Part shown: positions 34,961 to 42,873 of the stretch, one piece after another
How positions within the stretch are numbered: the first letter of the stretch is position 1
Layout of the letters: the number at the start of each line of letters is the position of its first letter
The notes under the pieces: model-generated
What the model saw: the letters and a program-made list of their open reading frames with translations, nothing else
What the model was told of the DNA's origin: nothing
Database searches by the model: none
Assembly (NCBI GenBank): GCA_016703265.1
Contig: JADJCK010000004.1
Coordinates: 484,399-548,398, forward strand
From: a bacterium
GTDB lineage: Bacteria > Krumholzibacteriota > Krumholzibacteriia > LZORAL124-64-63
Direction of reading: 5' to 3'
DNA: 64,000 nt
Translations under genes and position numbers: made by a program

Positions 34961-35010
34961 GGCCCACAGCCCGCGACGGCCGCCTTAGCTGCTGAAGCCG
35001 GGTGTTGGGC
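34961..35010 (+). repeat. attC-like site F, ending in GTTGGGC
   Basis: Runs from GGCCCACAGCCCGCGACGG to the right arm GCTGAAGCCGGGTGTTGGGC. GTTGGGC (35004-35010) fits the integron core GTTRRRY. The left partner (GCCCAC) matches its complement only in part. Confidence 0.45.
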
Positions 35011-35078
35011 TTCGGTTTGCCACAAGATGCACAGACCGCTATGAACCGCGGGCCGGAACCCAAGAGGAGTTCGGTGCG

Positions 35079-35549
35079 ATGAAGATACGAGGCTACGCCG
35101 CATGCATCGTTCTTGGCGCTCTTTGCGCCAGTGCTGTAGCGGCCCCCGTGGACCACAAATCGCCCAGTGGAATTGCGGCAGTAGCTCCGCTCTTTGGCGA
35201 GTTGACACTTACAGATACACGTGGCGAGATGCTTGAGCTTCCTGTGTTCGCGCTAAGCACCAGCGGTAGAGTCTATCGCGTCGACCATGCTGGAGGACTA
35301 GCGCCGTACAGTTTCGGGGACGAGAAGCAGGCCGAATGGCCGGTCGACTTCGCATCAATAGTTGATTGGACACCGGCTGCAGTCAATGTTCCCTGGTACG
35401 ACCCACCGATAGTCACACGTGGCACCATACTGACGGCTGACGGTGTCAGGTGGATCCATTGCGTCAAGAAGATCTCTGGTGGCTGGGACATGCCGGGAGA
35501 GATTCAGATGCAGTACGAATGGAAAAAGTTGACGCTGCCTGCGCGATAG
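35079..35549 (+). CDS. Exported protein of the PSGIAA group
   Basis: The 156-residue product starts behind AAGAGGAG and has a signal peptide ending in ASAVAA. The mature N-terminus APVDHKSPSGIAAVAPL is very like that of the gene at 37434 (VPVDPVAPSGIAAI). The rest is beta-rich (ELPVFALSTSGRVYRVDH, GTILTADGVRWIHCVKK). The protein lacks the GxVKxLFR tail. It lies between attC-like sites F and D, and its GC content is lower than that of the genes in the first 20 kb. Confidence 0.65.
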   Translation: MKIRGYAACIVLGALCASAVAAPVDHKSPSGIAAVAPLFGELTLTDTRGEMLELPVFALSTSGRVYRVDHAGGLAPYSFGDEKQAEWPVDFASIVDWTPAAVNVPWYDPPIVTRGTILTADGVRWIHCVKKISGGWDMPGEIQMQYEWKKLTLPAR

Positions 35550-35631
35550 CGGCGACGCGAGCGCTTGGGGCCCCAGGTGGCGGGACTGATGGACGTTGGT
35601 AGGCTGAGATCGGGATGCGCTTGCACCGCCT

Positions 35632-35726
35632 GGCCAAAGCTTGTAGCTGACGAAGCCGGTTGCCACGGCCCGTGCATGTGCACGGCCAGCGCCAGCAGTC
35701 TTCGCTGATGAAGCAAGGTGGTAGAC
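35632..35726 (+). repeat. attC-like site D
   Basis: Contains AAGCTTGTAGCTGACGAAGCC, the central GCCCGTGCATGTGCACGGCC and the right arm GATGAAGCAAGGTGGTAGAC. It matches site B over about 90 bp. The right end GGTAGAC is one base away from the GTTAGAC form. Confidence 0.5.
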
Positions 35727-35742
35727 CAATGGAAGGCGAACC

Positions 35743-36397
35743 ATGGCCTTTGCGGATATTACGTCGCGGCAGGCAATACTCGACGCGGTCGCGGAATACG
35801 ACCAACTCGGGCAGGCCGCGTTTCTGGATGCAAGTACGGCTTCGGGCAGTCGACAGACTATCTCTTGGTCGTAGGCAACCAGGAATACGACTCAAAGGCG
35901 ATTGTCGGCGCGGCTCATGGATACCAGTTCCCTGAGTCCGGACCACTGGACCGAAGAACCTTCAGTGGCGGCAAGGCTACGGTAAAGCCATTGCTGGAGC
36001 GCCTGGGGTTCCGCATCCGGAAGATCAGCATACAAGACATGCCGTTCGCGTTCGCAGAGGAAGTTGCAGACTCGCCGATCCTGGTAGAGGGTGCGACCCA
36101 CCTCATCACGGTCAACGCGTACGAGCGCAATGCCGTTGCGCGCAAGAAGTGCATCTCCCACGGGGCGGCTTGTGCCGTCTGCGAAATGAGCTTCGGCCTA
36201 GTCTATGGTCCTGAAATGGCCGGGTTCATCCATGTCCATCATCTGCGACCGTTGCACGAGATCGGTGATTCGTATGAAGTCGATCCGATAGAACATCTGC
36301 GGCCGTGTGCCCAAACTGTCATGCAGCGCTGCACTGGAGGCCGTGTGCGGACCATTGATGAAGTCCGAGCCCTGATGAATAAGCAAGCCAATGGCTA
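35743..36397 (+). CDS. ScoMcrA-like HNH endonuclease (type IV restriction candidate), indels
   Basis: The start MAFADITSRQAILDAVAEYD continues after a one-base loss near 35828 as KYGFGQSTDYLLVVGNQEYD and SKAIVGAAHGYQF. This is the N-terminal signature of ScoMcrA-type proteins that bind phosphorothioated or methylated DNA. The C-terminal HNH domain shows CAVCEMSFGLVYG, HVHHLRPLHEIGD and, in the other frame, VCPNCHAALH. It closes back in frame at TIDEVRALM. The intact product of about 218 residues would combine a recognition domain with an HNH nuclease. It lies in the cassette array between sites D and E. Confidence 0.7.
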
Positions 36398-36476
36398 GCC
36401 AGTGCCTACAGCAGGCGAAGCAGCCTGCGTGCGCAGGGCGGCGCCAGTTGTGTCCGATTCTGAATCGGGTGTTGGG
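36397..36476 (+). repeat. attC-like site E
   Basis: Immediately follows the HNH gene stop. It carries GCAGCCTGCGTGCGCAGG as the central palindrome and the right arm CTGAATCGGGTGTTGGGGCC. GTTGGGG deviates from GTTRRRY in the last base. Confidence 0.4.
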
Positions 36477-36689
36477 GCCGAAGGGATGTCATCGTTGGAA
36501 GCTGCGGATGGGGGCGGATTCTGGATTGGGGCGTTCTTGTTGGTGCTATTGTTGGGAACGTTAAGAACTCTGCCGGCAGATCAGCGGGGTCCGGCCGAGG
36601 CATTGGTGCGTGCGCGTGGGACGTACCGGAATACTCCGGGTGTTTCACGGCCTGGCAGATTTCCAAACACCACAAAGAGAGGTTGTCCA
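36477..36689. other. Intergenic stretch before the next exported protein
   Basis: Open frames exist but none has a signal peptide, domain or ribosome binding site until AGAGAGG at 36677-36683, which serves the gene at 36690. Confidence 0.35.
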
Positions 36690-37006
36690 ATGGCCAGGAG
36701 ATTCATGTTTGTCTGCTTCGGCATTCTCGCGTTGGCTACTGCTTACGCAGTCGGTGCAGATAATTCTGTGGCGCAGGTCGGCGGCAGCAATGTCGTTCAC
36801 AGCTTCAATGGAAATGGTGGGGCGTTGTGTGTCGTGACCGCAGATGGTGACATCTATGGGCGAGCTGGGTTCCCTGAGAATGGGGGCAGTGGTATTATGG
36901 GTTGGAGCCAGAGCGGAGAGTGGACTCATCTGGGCAACGTGTTCAGCGGTGCCGTCGGCAACCAACAACGAATTCCCTCGGCGACGTGAAGGGCCTGTTC
37001 AGGTAG
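36690..37006 (+). CDS. Exported protein with the G-x-V-K-x-L-F-R tail, one indel
   Basis: The start follows AGAGAGG. The signal peptide reads MARRFMFVCFGILALATAYA. The mature region includes GGALCVVTADGDIYGRAGF and SQSGEWTHLGNVFSG. A one-base change near 36958 moves the frame so that the gene ends in TTNSLGDVKGLFR at 37006. Without the shift the frame ends earlier at 36989 in non-conserved sequence. The tail matches that of the genes at 13103, 14479, 21704 and 37434. Confidence 0.55.
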
Positions 37007-37433
37007 TATGCCGCACCATGTCCGAGCTTCTTGCAAGTAGTGTAGGACCTTGTGGGCTGGGGTTCGTTTACAGGCCGCGTTCCGATCCGCCGCTCTTGGC
37101 ATACGCACCGTGCCGCCAGGTGGGGCGCACCACCGGCAATATCGGATCATGTGCCATGCGTCTCTGCACCGCCGAAGGAAAAAGCAGAGACGGAATGAGT
37201 CTCGACGGGCAAGCTCCCTTGTGGGTGGAAGGCCAGGCCGGGCGGCACGTGAGAAATGCCGTCTCAGGCGAGCGCCGCGGTTGAACGCAAGCGCCCAGAT
37301 AGGGCACCAGGTCCTTGGGCAGTATAAGCGAAGCGAACTTTGGAAAGAGCATCTGAGCAGCCTGAGAGCGAATCGACCTTCAAGCCCCAGACTGCCGGAT
37401 ACTTAGGAACACGCAATCGAAAGGACGATCGCA
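37007..37433. other. 427-bp gap without a supportable gene
   Basis: The stretch holds only short frames without domains. AAAGGACG at its end serves the GTG start at 37434. I see no attC-like element here. Confidence 0.35.
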
Positions 37434-37847
37434 GTGCGAAACACAATCTCCACTTTGTTTCTGATGGCGCTGGCCTTTAGCCCCTCGCTTGCGGTACCAG
37501 TGGATCCCGTTGCGCCGAGCGGAATCGCGGCCATTTACACCAGCTCAGGCACCGAGTTAACCTATTTCCCCGTGATGATTCTCTGTACCACGGGTGACAT
37601 ATTTCAGCTGCACAGCAACAACTCCTGGGTACACATGTCTGGCTTCCCCGTCTCGCTTCCGGTGGCAGTCTCCGAAGTCGCCGATTGGGGGCCGCGTCAC
37701 GTCCGTCTGCAGAATGGTAGTTTCTATGTTTTCACGAATTCACAAGAATGGCAGCTAGTCGGCGGCGGCTCAGTGGCGATCCCGTGCACGGCGCAGACGC
37801 CTAACGAGACGACGACTCTCGGTAAGACGAAAGCGCTGTTTCGGTAG
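37434..37847 (+). CDS. Exported protein of the PSGIAA group with the K-A-L-F-R tail
   Basis: The 137-residue product starts at a GTG behind AAAGGACG. The signal peptide ends near SPSLAVPV. The mature N-terminus VPVDPVAPSGIAAI is shared with the gene at 35079. The middle region (FPVMILCTTGDIFQLHSNNSW) is short and beta-rich. The end ETTTLGKTKALFR is a variant of the recurring tail. Both shared parts suggest one family of exported proteins. Confidence 0.65.
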   Translation: MRNTISTLFLMALAFSPSLAVPVDPVAPSGIAAIYTSSGTELTYFPVMILCTTGDIFQLHSNNSWVHMSGFPVSLPVAVSEVADWGPRHVRLQNGSFYVFTNSQEWQLVGGGSVAIPCTAQTPNETTTLGKTKALFR

Positions 37848-37923
37848 CGTCGAGACGAGAATGTGATCCTGCGCGTTGGTGATTTGGTACTGCCCCAATG
37901 GGATTCTGAGAAGGAATGCACAG

Positions 37924-39147
37924 ATGAGACGAAAATCCACCGCACTGCCGAAGAGTGCCCTGTATCACAGTCCTCTTGGCAGCCGCAGCACCCCGCTGCT
38001 GCCCAGGCCAAAGACGACCCCGTCCCGTCCTGGTCCATTTCCGCGACGGCCCGGCCGACACCCTGAAGGTCGACAAGTACGACCGTGGGCACCGGGTCTT
38101 CCGCTTCAAGGACGGCAAGACGAAGCTCGAGCACGATGTCCGCGCCATCGCCGCCCTCAGCTTCGGCGCACACGAGGCGCCGCTCGATACCACCGATGCT
38201 GCGCACGACCTGCTGTTGATGGCCGATGGGCGCCGCCTGGTCGGGTACTTCCGCGGCATCAGCGACGATGACGTGCGGTTCTGCGAGGCGCGGGTCGGGG
38301 AGCAGACGGCCGGCAGTGGCAGTGTGGAAATCCCGCGGGGCGAGGTGCAGCGGATCGTGTTCGGGCCAGGGGTGCTCGATGTCGATCGGCACGATTACGG
38401 GACCGAGTTCAATGTGCTCGGTGACGAGATGGAGATCGCGCTGGCGATGAGTTTTGCCGGGGAGATTGCGGCCAGCTCGCCAGTGCTGGGGATTCGCTGG
38501 TCAGCGCCTACGTCAACGAGCTGGGGCAGAAGATTGCGGCGGCTTCGCAGCGGCCGGACATCGAGTGCAGCTTCTCGGTGCTCGACTCGAAGACCGTCAA
38601 TGCGTTCACGGTGGGTGGGGGGCAGGTCTTCATCTATCGCGGGCTGATGGAGTGCATGGGCAGCGAGGCGGAGCTCGCGGGGATCATTGCGCACGAGGTG
38701 GGGCACATCGTCGGCAAGCACACGGCGAAGGGGCTGACCACCCAGCTGATCATGGCGGGCATCGTGAGCGGGGGCGCGGAGCTGCTGGGCGGGGACAACG
38801 AGAAGCGGCGCGCGGCCATCGAGGAGGCGGGCGGGGTCATCTCCTTCCTGCGCCAGGCGAAGTACTCACGGGACGATGAACGCGAGGCCGACTTCCTGGC
38901 CGTTTACAGCCTCTACCGCCTGGGCTACGACCCGGCGGCCATCAACGATGCGTTCGAGACCTTCCGCAAGCTGGGGGGCGATCCCTCGCAGCTGGAGGTC
39001 TACTTCCAGGATCACCCGGCACCGGCCGAGCGCATCGAGAACACACGCACCGAGCTGCCGAAGCTGAACCTGACGGGACTGCGGACGGATTCGGCGGCGT
39101 TCGCGGCCGTGAAGGCGCGGCTGGCCGAGTTGGAGTATCGCTGCTGA
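37924..39147 (+). CDS. M48-family metallopeptidase, N-terminal indels
   Basis: The catalytic zinc motif HEVGH (IIAHEVGHIVGKH) and a downstream glutamate region (YSRDDEREADFLAVY) identify an M48 (HtpX/BepA-like) protease. The C-terminal GGDPSQLEVYFQDHPAPAERI also fits. The N-terminus is broken: a signal-like stretch (CITVLLAAAAP) and HFRDGPADTLKVDKYDR lie in a different frame from MRRKSTALP at 37924. Another shift near 38490 joins SLVSAYVNELGQKIAAAS to the catalytic domain. The intact product would be about 405 residues and exported, with a role in envelope protein quality control inferred from the family. Confidence 0.7.
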
Positions 39148-39196
39148 GCCGGTCGCTGGAAGCTGGAGACCGTGGTAGCGGCTGCGGCCAAGGGGC

Positions 39197-39496
39197 GTGT
39201 TCACCGTTCAGATGCCGGCCGATGGCGCCAGCGAATGTACGCTGGTTGCGCGCCTGGAAGCTGCCGGCGGCTCGGGCAATGACGTGCGCGTGCTGCTGTT
39301 CGATGAGGACAACTACCTGAACTGGTCGAACGGTCACGCGGCCAAGGCGCTGTTCGACGGCGGGCAGACGACCGTGACGCATCTGACGGCGGAGGTTGAG
39401 CCGGGGCGGAAGTACGTGCTTGTGCTCGACAACTCGTTCTCTTGGATGGCGGACAAGAGCGTGGTGGGGGAGTTGTTTGAGCAGTTCAGGGAGTAG
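39197..39496 (+). CDS. Small beta-rich protein or domain remnant
   Basis: The 99-residue frame starts at a GTG and reads MFTVQMPADGASECTLVARL, VRVLLFDEDNYLNWSNGH, VTHLTAEVEPGRKYVLVLDNSFS. The regular strand pattern resembles an FnIII or Ig-like domain. There is no signal peptide, so it may be the end of a larger gene whose start has been lost. Confidence 0.45.
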   Translation: MFTVQMPADGASECTLVARLEAAGGSGNDVRVLLFDEDNYLNWSNGHAAKALFDGGQTTVTHLTAEVEPGRKYVLVLDNSFSWMADKSVVGELFEQFRE

Positions 39497-39500
39497 GGTG

Positions 39501-39616
39501 TTGTGCAGGCGCAAGTGGAGCAAACTCAAGAAAACGCGCAGAACAGCAACACGCGAAGCGACTGCATATCAAATTTTCCACCCTTGATGTTGAGTGGATA
39601 GGACACGTGGGACACG
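39501..39616. repeat. 115-bp dispersed repeat, copy 2, beginning with a degenerate palindrome
   Basis: Starts TTGTGCAGGCGCAAGTGG and ends GGACACGTGGGACACG; see the copy at 34816-34930. The palindrome half has two changes. Confidence 0.55.
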
Positions 39617-39730
39617 GCGGCGCAGGTGTGGCACAATGGAGGGGCCGTGGGCGCCAGCATGGCCGGCGACCTGGGGGCCGGTGAGGCCCTGAGCGATACG
39701 CCATGACGACCACCACAGCCGGAGACAGGG

Positions 39731-40066
39731 ATGGCCTTCGCCGAGATCGAGCTCGCGCGCGTGAAGAAGTTCGTGGGCGGGTTCTGCGAGAAGCGCGTGC
39801 CGGTGGAGATCCGCGACGAGTTGCGGCTGGAGTATTCCGTCGACCGGCATGATGTCTTGCTGTATGAGGTGCGGCCGCACTGGAAGGATCCCGCCGAGGA
39901 GCTGCAGACGCCGGTGGCGAAGTTTCGGTTCGTCAGGTCGGCGGGGGAGTGGCGGCTCTTCTGGATGCGCCAGGGTCTGAAGTGGCATGCGTATGAGCCT
40001 TGCGCTTCGAGTCGGCGGTTGGAGGAGTTGGTGGAGAGGGATGAGATTGGGTGTTTCTTTGGGTGA
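39731..40066 (+). CDS. DUF3024 protein
   Basis: The 111-residue product matches the DUF3024 family: an N-terminal helix (FAEIELARVKKFVGGFCEKR), RDELRLEYSVDRHDVLLYEVRPHW, then FRFVRSAGEWRLFWMRQGLKWHAYEP. It is a small soluble protein of unknown function often found near defence or mobile genes. The ribosome binding site is weak (GAGACAGG). Confidence 0.75.
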   Translation: MAFAEIELARVKKFVGGFCEKRVPVEIRDELRLEYSVDRHDVLLYEVRPHWKDPAEELQTPVAKFRFVRSAGEWRLFWMRQGLKWHAYEPCASSRRLEELVERDEIGCFFG

Positions 40067-40338
40067 GTCGACATTAAACAAGACTGATTGTGAAGTGTAT
40101 CAATCCGCACCGCTTTTGACCAGCGTCCCGGGCTTCAAAAATGAGGGACGAAGTACCGGATGCCCCTTTACTCGGAGCACTACGGAATGCTACATGGACT
40201 TGAGCATCGGCTTTGTGACGATGTTTTAGCTCATGGTACACGCCCTCGGAACGCAAGTCGCGAGGACCCGCGACGGGCTCGTGTTCGCGTGCAACCGGAA
40301 ACACGGCAGCTCAACTATCACATCGAGGTGGAAGCAAC
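40067..40338. other. Intergenic stretch before the PLD gene
   Basis: No gene is supported. It is clearly more AT-rich than the first 30 kb. GAGGTGG lies just before the start at 40339. Confidence 0.4.
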
Positions 40339-41082
40339 ATGTTGGGTTTTGGCAAGGGCTTAAGAGTCCTCACCACGCGTGAAATTGAAGAGGCACTGTC
40401 GCAAGGTCTACAGGAAAGTAGACGCGATGAAGAAGTATGGATCATCTCGCCGTACAACACCATCGACAAGCTCGGCACAATCAGGCGCGCGATCACTGAA
40501 GCGTGTAAGCGGGGCGCCCGCGTCAAATATGTAGTGCGCGATGAGCCAGCGCAGGTTGACGGCGCGCGGCTAGCTCTTGAAGAAGCCATCGAACGTGGGT
40601 TGGAGCTATTTGCGCTGGAGCGGCTTCATGCCAAGCTCTACTGGTTCGATGGACAGTTCGCGATTGTGACCTCGGCAAATATGGTCGATACGTCGTTCGA
40701 CAAGAGTACCGAACTCGGGCTGCTTGTGCCACCCAGCGGGCTGTTTGACGAACTGAGGAAGTGGATCAACGAGCATGTCATTCCGGATGGCCGACGGGTC
40801 CGCGGAGGCACCAGAGTCGCTTCGCCGACGCCCGAGCGGTTGCCGGCACCCGGGAAGGAGATCGCGCCAAAGGGTACGCAAAATGATGGTTTCTGCCTGC
40901 GTTGTGGCAAGGGCATTCCGCTGAACAGGAAATCGCCTTACTGCTTGGACGACTACAAGTCCTGGGTTAAGTTCAGAAACGCGGAGTTCCCCGAGAAATA
41001 CTGCCACGCGTGCGGGGGCAAGTTTGAGACGACGATGGATCGGCCGGTTTGTCGGGGGTGCTTCAAGAAGCTCGCATCCTAG
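40339..41082 (+). CDS. Phospholipase-D-like nuclease with C-terminal zinc ribbons
   Basis: The 247-residue protein has one PLD/HKD motif: RLHAKLYWFD followed by TSANMVDTS and E-L-G (about residues 95-125). The N-terminal helix-rich part includes DEEVWIISPYNTIDKLGTI. PLD-family single-motif proteins act as dimers and often cut nucleic acids in defence systems. The C-terminal third has three Cys-x-x-Cys pairs (FCLRCGK, CHACGGKF, VCRGCFKK), which suggests nucleic-acid or metal binding. It starts the plus-strand defence block. Confidence 0.75.
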   Translation: MLGFGKGLRVLTTREIEEALSQGLQESRRDEEVWIISPYNTIDKLGTIRRAITEACKRGARVKYVVRDEPAQVDGARLALEEAIERGLELFALERLHAKLYWFDGQFAIVTSANMVDTSFDKSTELGLLVPPSGLFDELRKWINEHVIPDGRRVRGGTRVASPTPERLPAPGKEIAPKGTQNDGFCLRCGKGIPLNRKSPYCLDDYKSWVKFRNAEFPEKYCHACGGKFETTMDRPVCRGCFKKLAS

Positions 41083-41201
41083 GTGAGCGCTGGCTTGCTG
41101 CAATCTTTGCAGGAGCGTCAGACGATCTAGGAGCGGTTCCCTTGGCCAGCGTTTGCACATGGGTCAAAGCGCGAGGTGAACTCAGAAGAAGGGAAGCGAG
41201 C

Positions 41202-42133
41202 ATGAAATACGAGAAGCTCACAAAGCTCTCGATTCGAAGCCACCCGGAGCTTAGTGAGAGGTGGGTCCAAGACAATCGCCGATGACCCCGCCATCCTCGG
41301 CCTGGGTGACCTGATTCTGAAGGACAAGGAAAGAGTGCAGTCGGGTGCTGGCCGTCTGGATCTCCTGCTCCAGGAAGCAGACAGCACGCAGCGCTATGAG
41401 GTTGAGATCCAGCTCGGTAAGACAGACGAATCCCACATTATTCGTACGATCGAATACTGGGACATTGAACGCAAGAGGTACCCGCAATACGACCACACCG
41501 CCGTTGTCGTCGCCGAGGAGATCACCAGCCGCTTCCTCAACGTGATCAGTCTATTCAATGGCACAATTCCGCTCGTGGCGATTCAAATGAACGCGGTACA
41601 ATTGGGCGACACAGTTTCGCTGGTGTTCACCACGGTACTGGATCAAGTGCGGCTGGGGCTAGTGGAAGAGGGATGAAGAAACCCACGAGACCACGGACCG
41701 CACATATTGGGAGAACCGGTGCGGCAAGGCGACAGTTGCCATGGCCGACGAATTGCTGGATGTCCTGAAGACGCTTAATCCCCGCCTCGAACTCAAGTAC
41801 AACAAGTTCTACATCGGCCTCGCCAAAGACGGCAATCCCGACAACTTTGTCATCTTCCGGCCACAGAAGAACGCTTTCCGACTGGAGCCACGTCTCCAGA
41901 AGACCGAGGAGATCGAGGCGGCCGTGGAGAAGGCTGGCCTGGACATGCTCGACTACGACAACAAATGGCGCCGATATCGCATTCGTCTCCAAAAGGGAGA
42001 TGTCAGTCGGCACGCTGAGGTGCTTCAGCAGCTGTTGGAACGTCGTACAAGGAATCCGGAGGAAGCGAGGGGTAGCGGCTTACAGGATGCGCGACGCGTG
42101 CTGGCCCGTTGCGGCACGGCAAGAGGAGTCTAA
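41202..42133 (+). CDS. PD-(D/E)XK-like protein (DUF5655-type C-terminus), two indels
   Basis: The start MKYEKLTKLSIRSHPELSERWVQD follows GAAGGGAAG and shifts frame at about 41272 to IADDPAILGLGDLILKDKER. The nuclease-like core reads GRLDLLLQEADSTQRYEVEIQLG, with D...E-x-E spacing typical of PD-(D/E)XK proteins. A second shift near 41675 leads to ADELLDVLKTLNPRLELKYNKFYIGLAKDGNPDNFVIFRP. Its C-terminal block is of the DUF5655 kind. The intact product is about 310 residues. Related proteins are widespread and uncharacterised. Nuclease activity is an inference from the acidic motif. Confidence 0.65.
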
Positions 42134-42153
42134 TTTCAGCAGGGGGTGAGCAG

Positions 42154-42788
42154 ATGGCATTGTCGTATCTGAAGCACCGGAATTGGACGCATTGGACTCG
42201 AGAAAGAGATCTTCTGCGCGGCATTGTACAGCAATGCACGCTCTAATCCAGCCGAACTTGCAGCGTGGGTGATCAAACATGCCGAACTCAATTTGGCGCC
42301 CGGAGGGAGAATGGGATCTCGGATTCGAAGTCTGCTTCTACCGAGATTACCTGTGGCCCACTCAACAAACAGCACGTCAGTTGAGCTATCCGGCGAAGCG
42401 AACCTTTGACCTCTGTCTATTCGGAGAATCCGCGATGATCATTGTGGAGGCAAAGGTCTTTGAGAGATTTTCGGCTAAGCAAAATCGTGAATTTGACAAA
42501 GACGCCCGTCTCATCAGTCAGCTGCCTGGCTTGGAAGCTGTCCAAGTGTGCACGGTGGCCCTCGCGTCATCACGGTATTTCTCCAACGCCGCCAAGTATG
42601 CGAAGTCCGATTCGCTAGAGGTGTTCGACGGGCTCATTAACTGGTCGAACGACAAGCTACTGAACCGAGCTGATTCGTTGTACAAGATCAAGAAGGCGCA
42701 TTTGTTGTTGGAACAGGGGACATCTGGGCATGGCGGGGCGCCGGTTGCTTTGGTTTATGATTGGCCAGTTCGTCTGAGGTTCTCATAG
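42154..42788 (+). CDS. PD-(D/E)XK-like protein, frameshifted paralogue of 16953
   Basis: The start MALSYLKHRNWTHWT continues in the next frame as EKEIFCAALYSNARSNPAELAAWVIK. A second shift near 42297 gives WDLGFEVCFYRDYLW, FDLCLFGES and MIIVEAKVFERF. The architecture matches the intact gene at 16953. Here the catalytic-position residues read EAK, the expected active form. Two single-base losses separate the frames. The intact product is about 210 residues. Its position in the defence block supports a DNA-directed role, but this is inference. Confidence 0.6.
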
Positions 42789-42873
42789 ATGATATGCCGG
42801 ATGGCCGCCGTGCGGCCTGGCCAATGACCTGCAGTGGCGCATCAAGCACTGCACAGAGGGAGGGAGCTCCACA

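Noticed and set aside
32933..40000. Integron integrase (intI) gene
   Set aside because: No tyrosine-recombinase motifs (R...HxxR...Y) were seen in any frame in or around the cassette-like array. The array is therefore called without an integrase.
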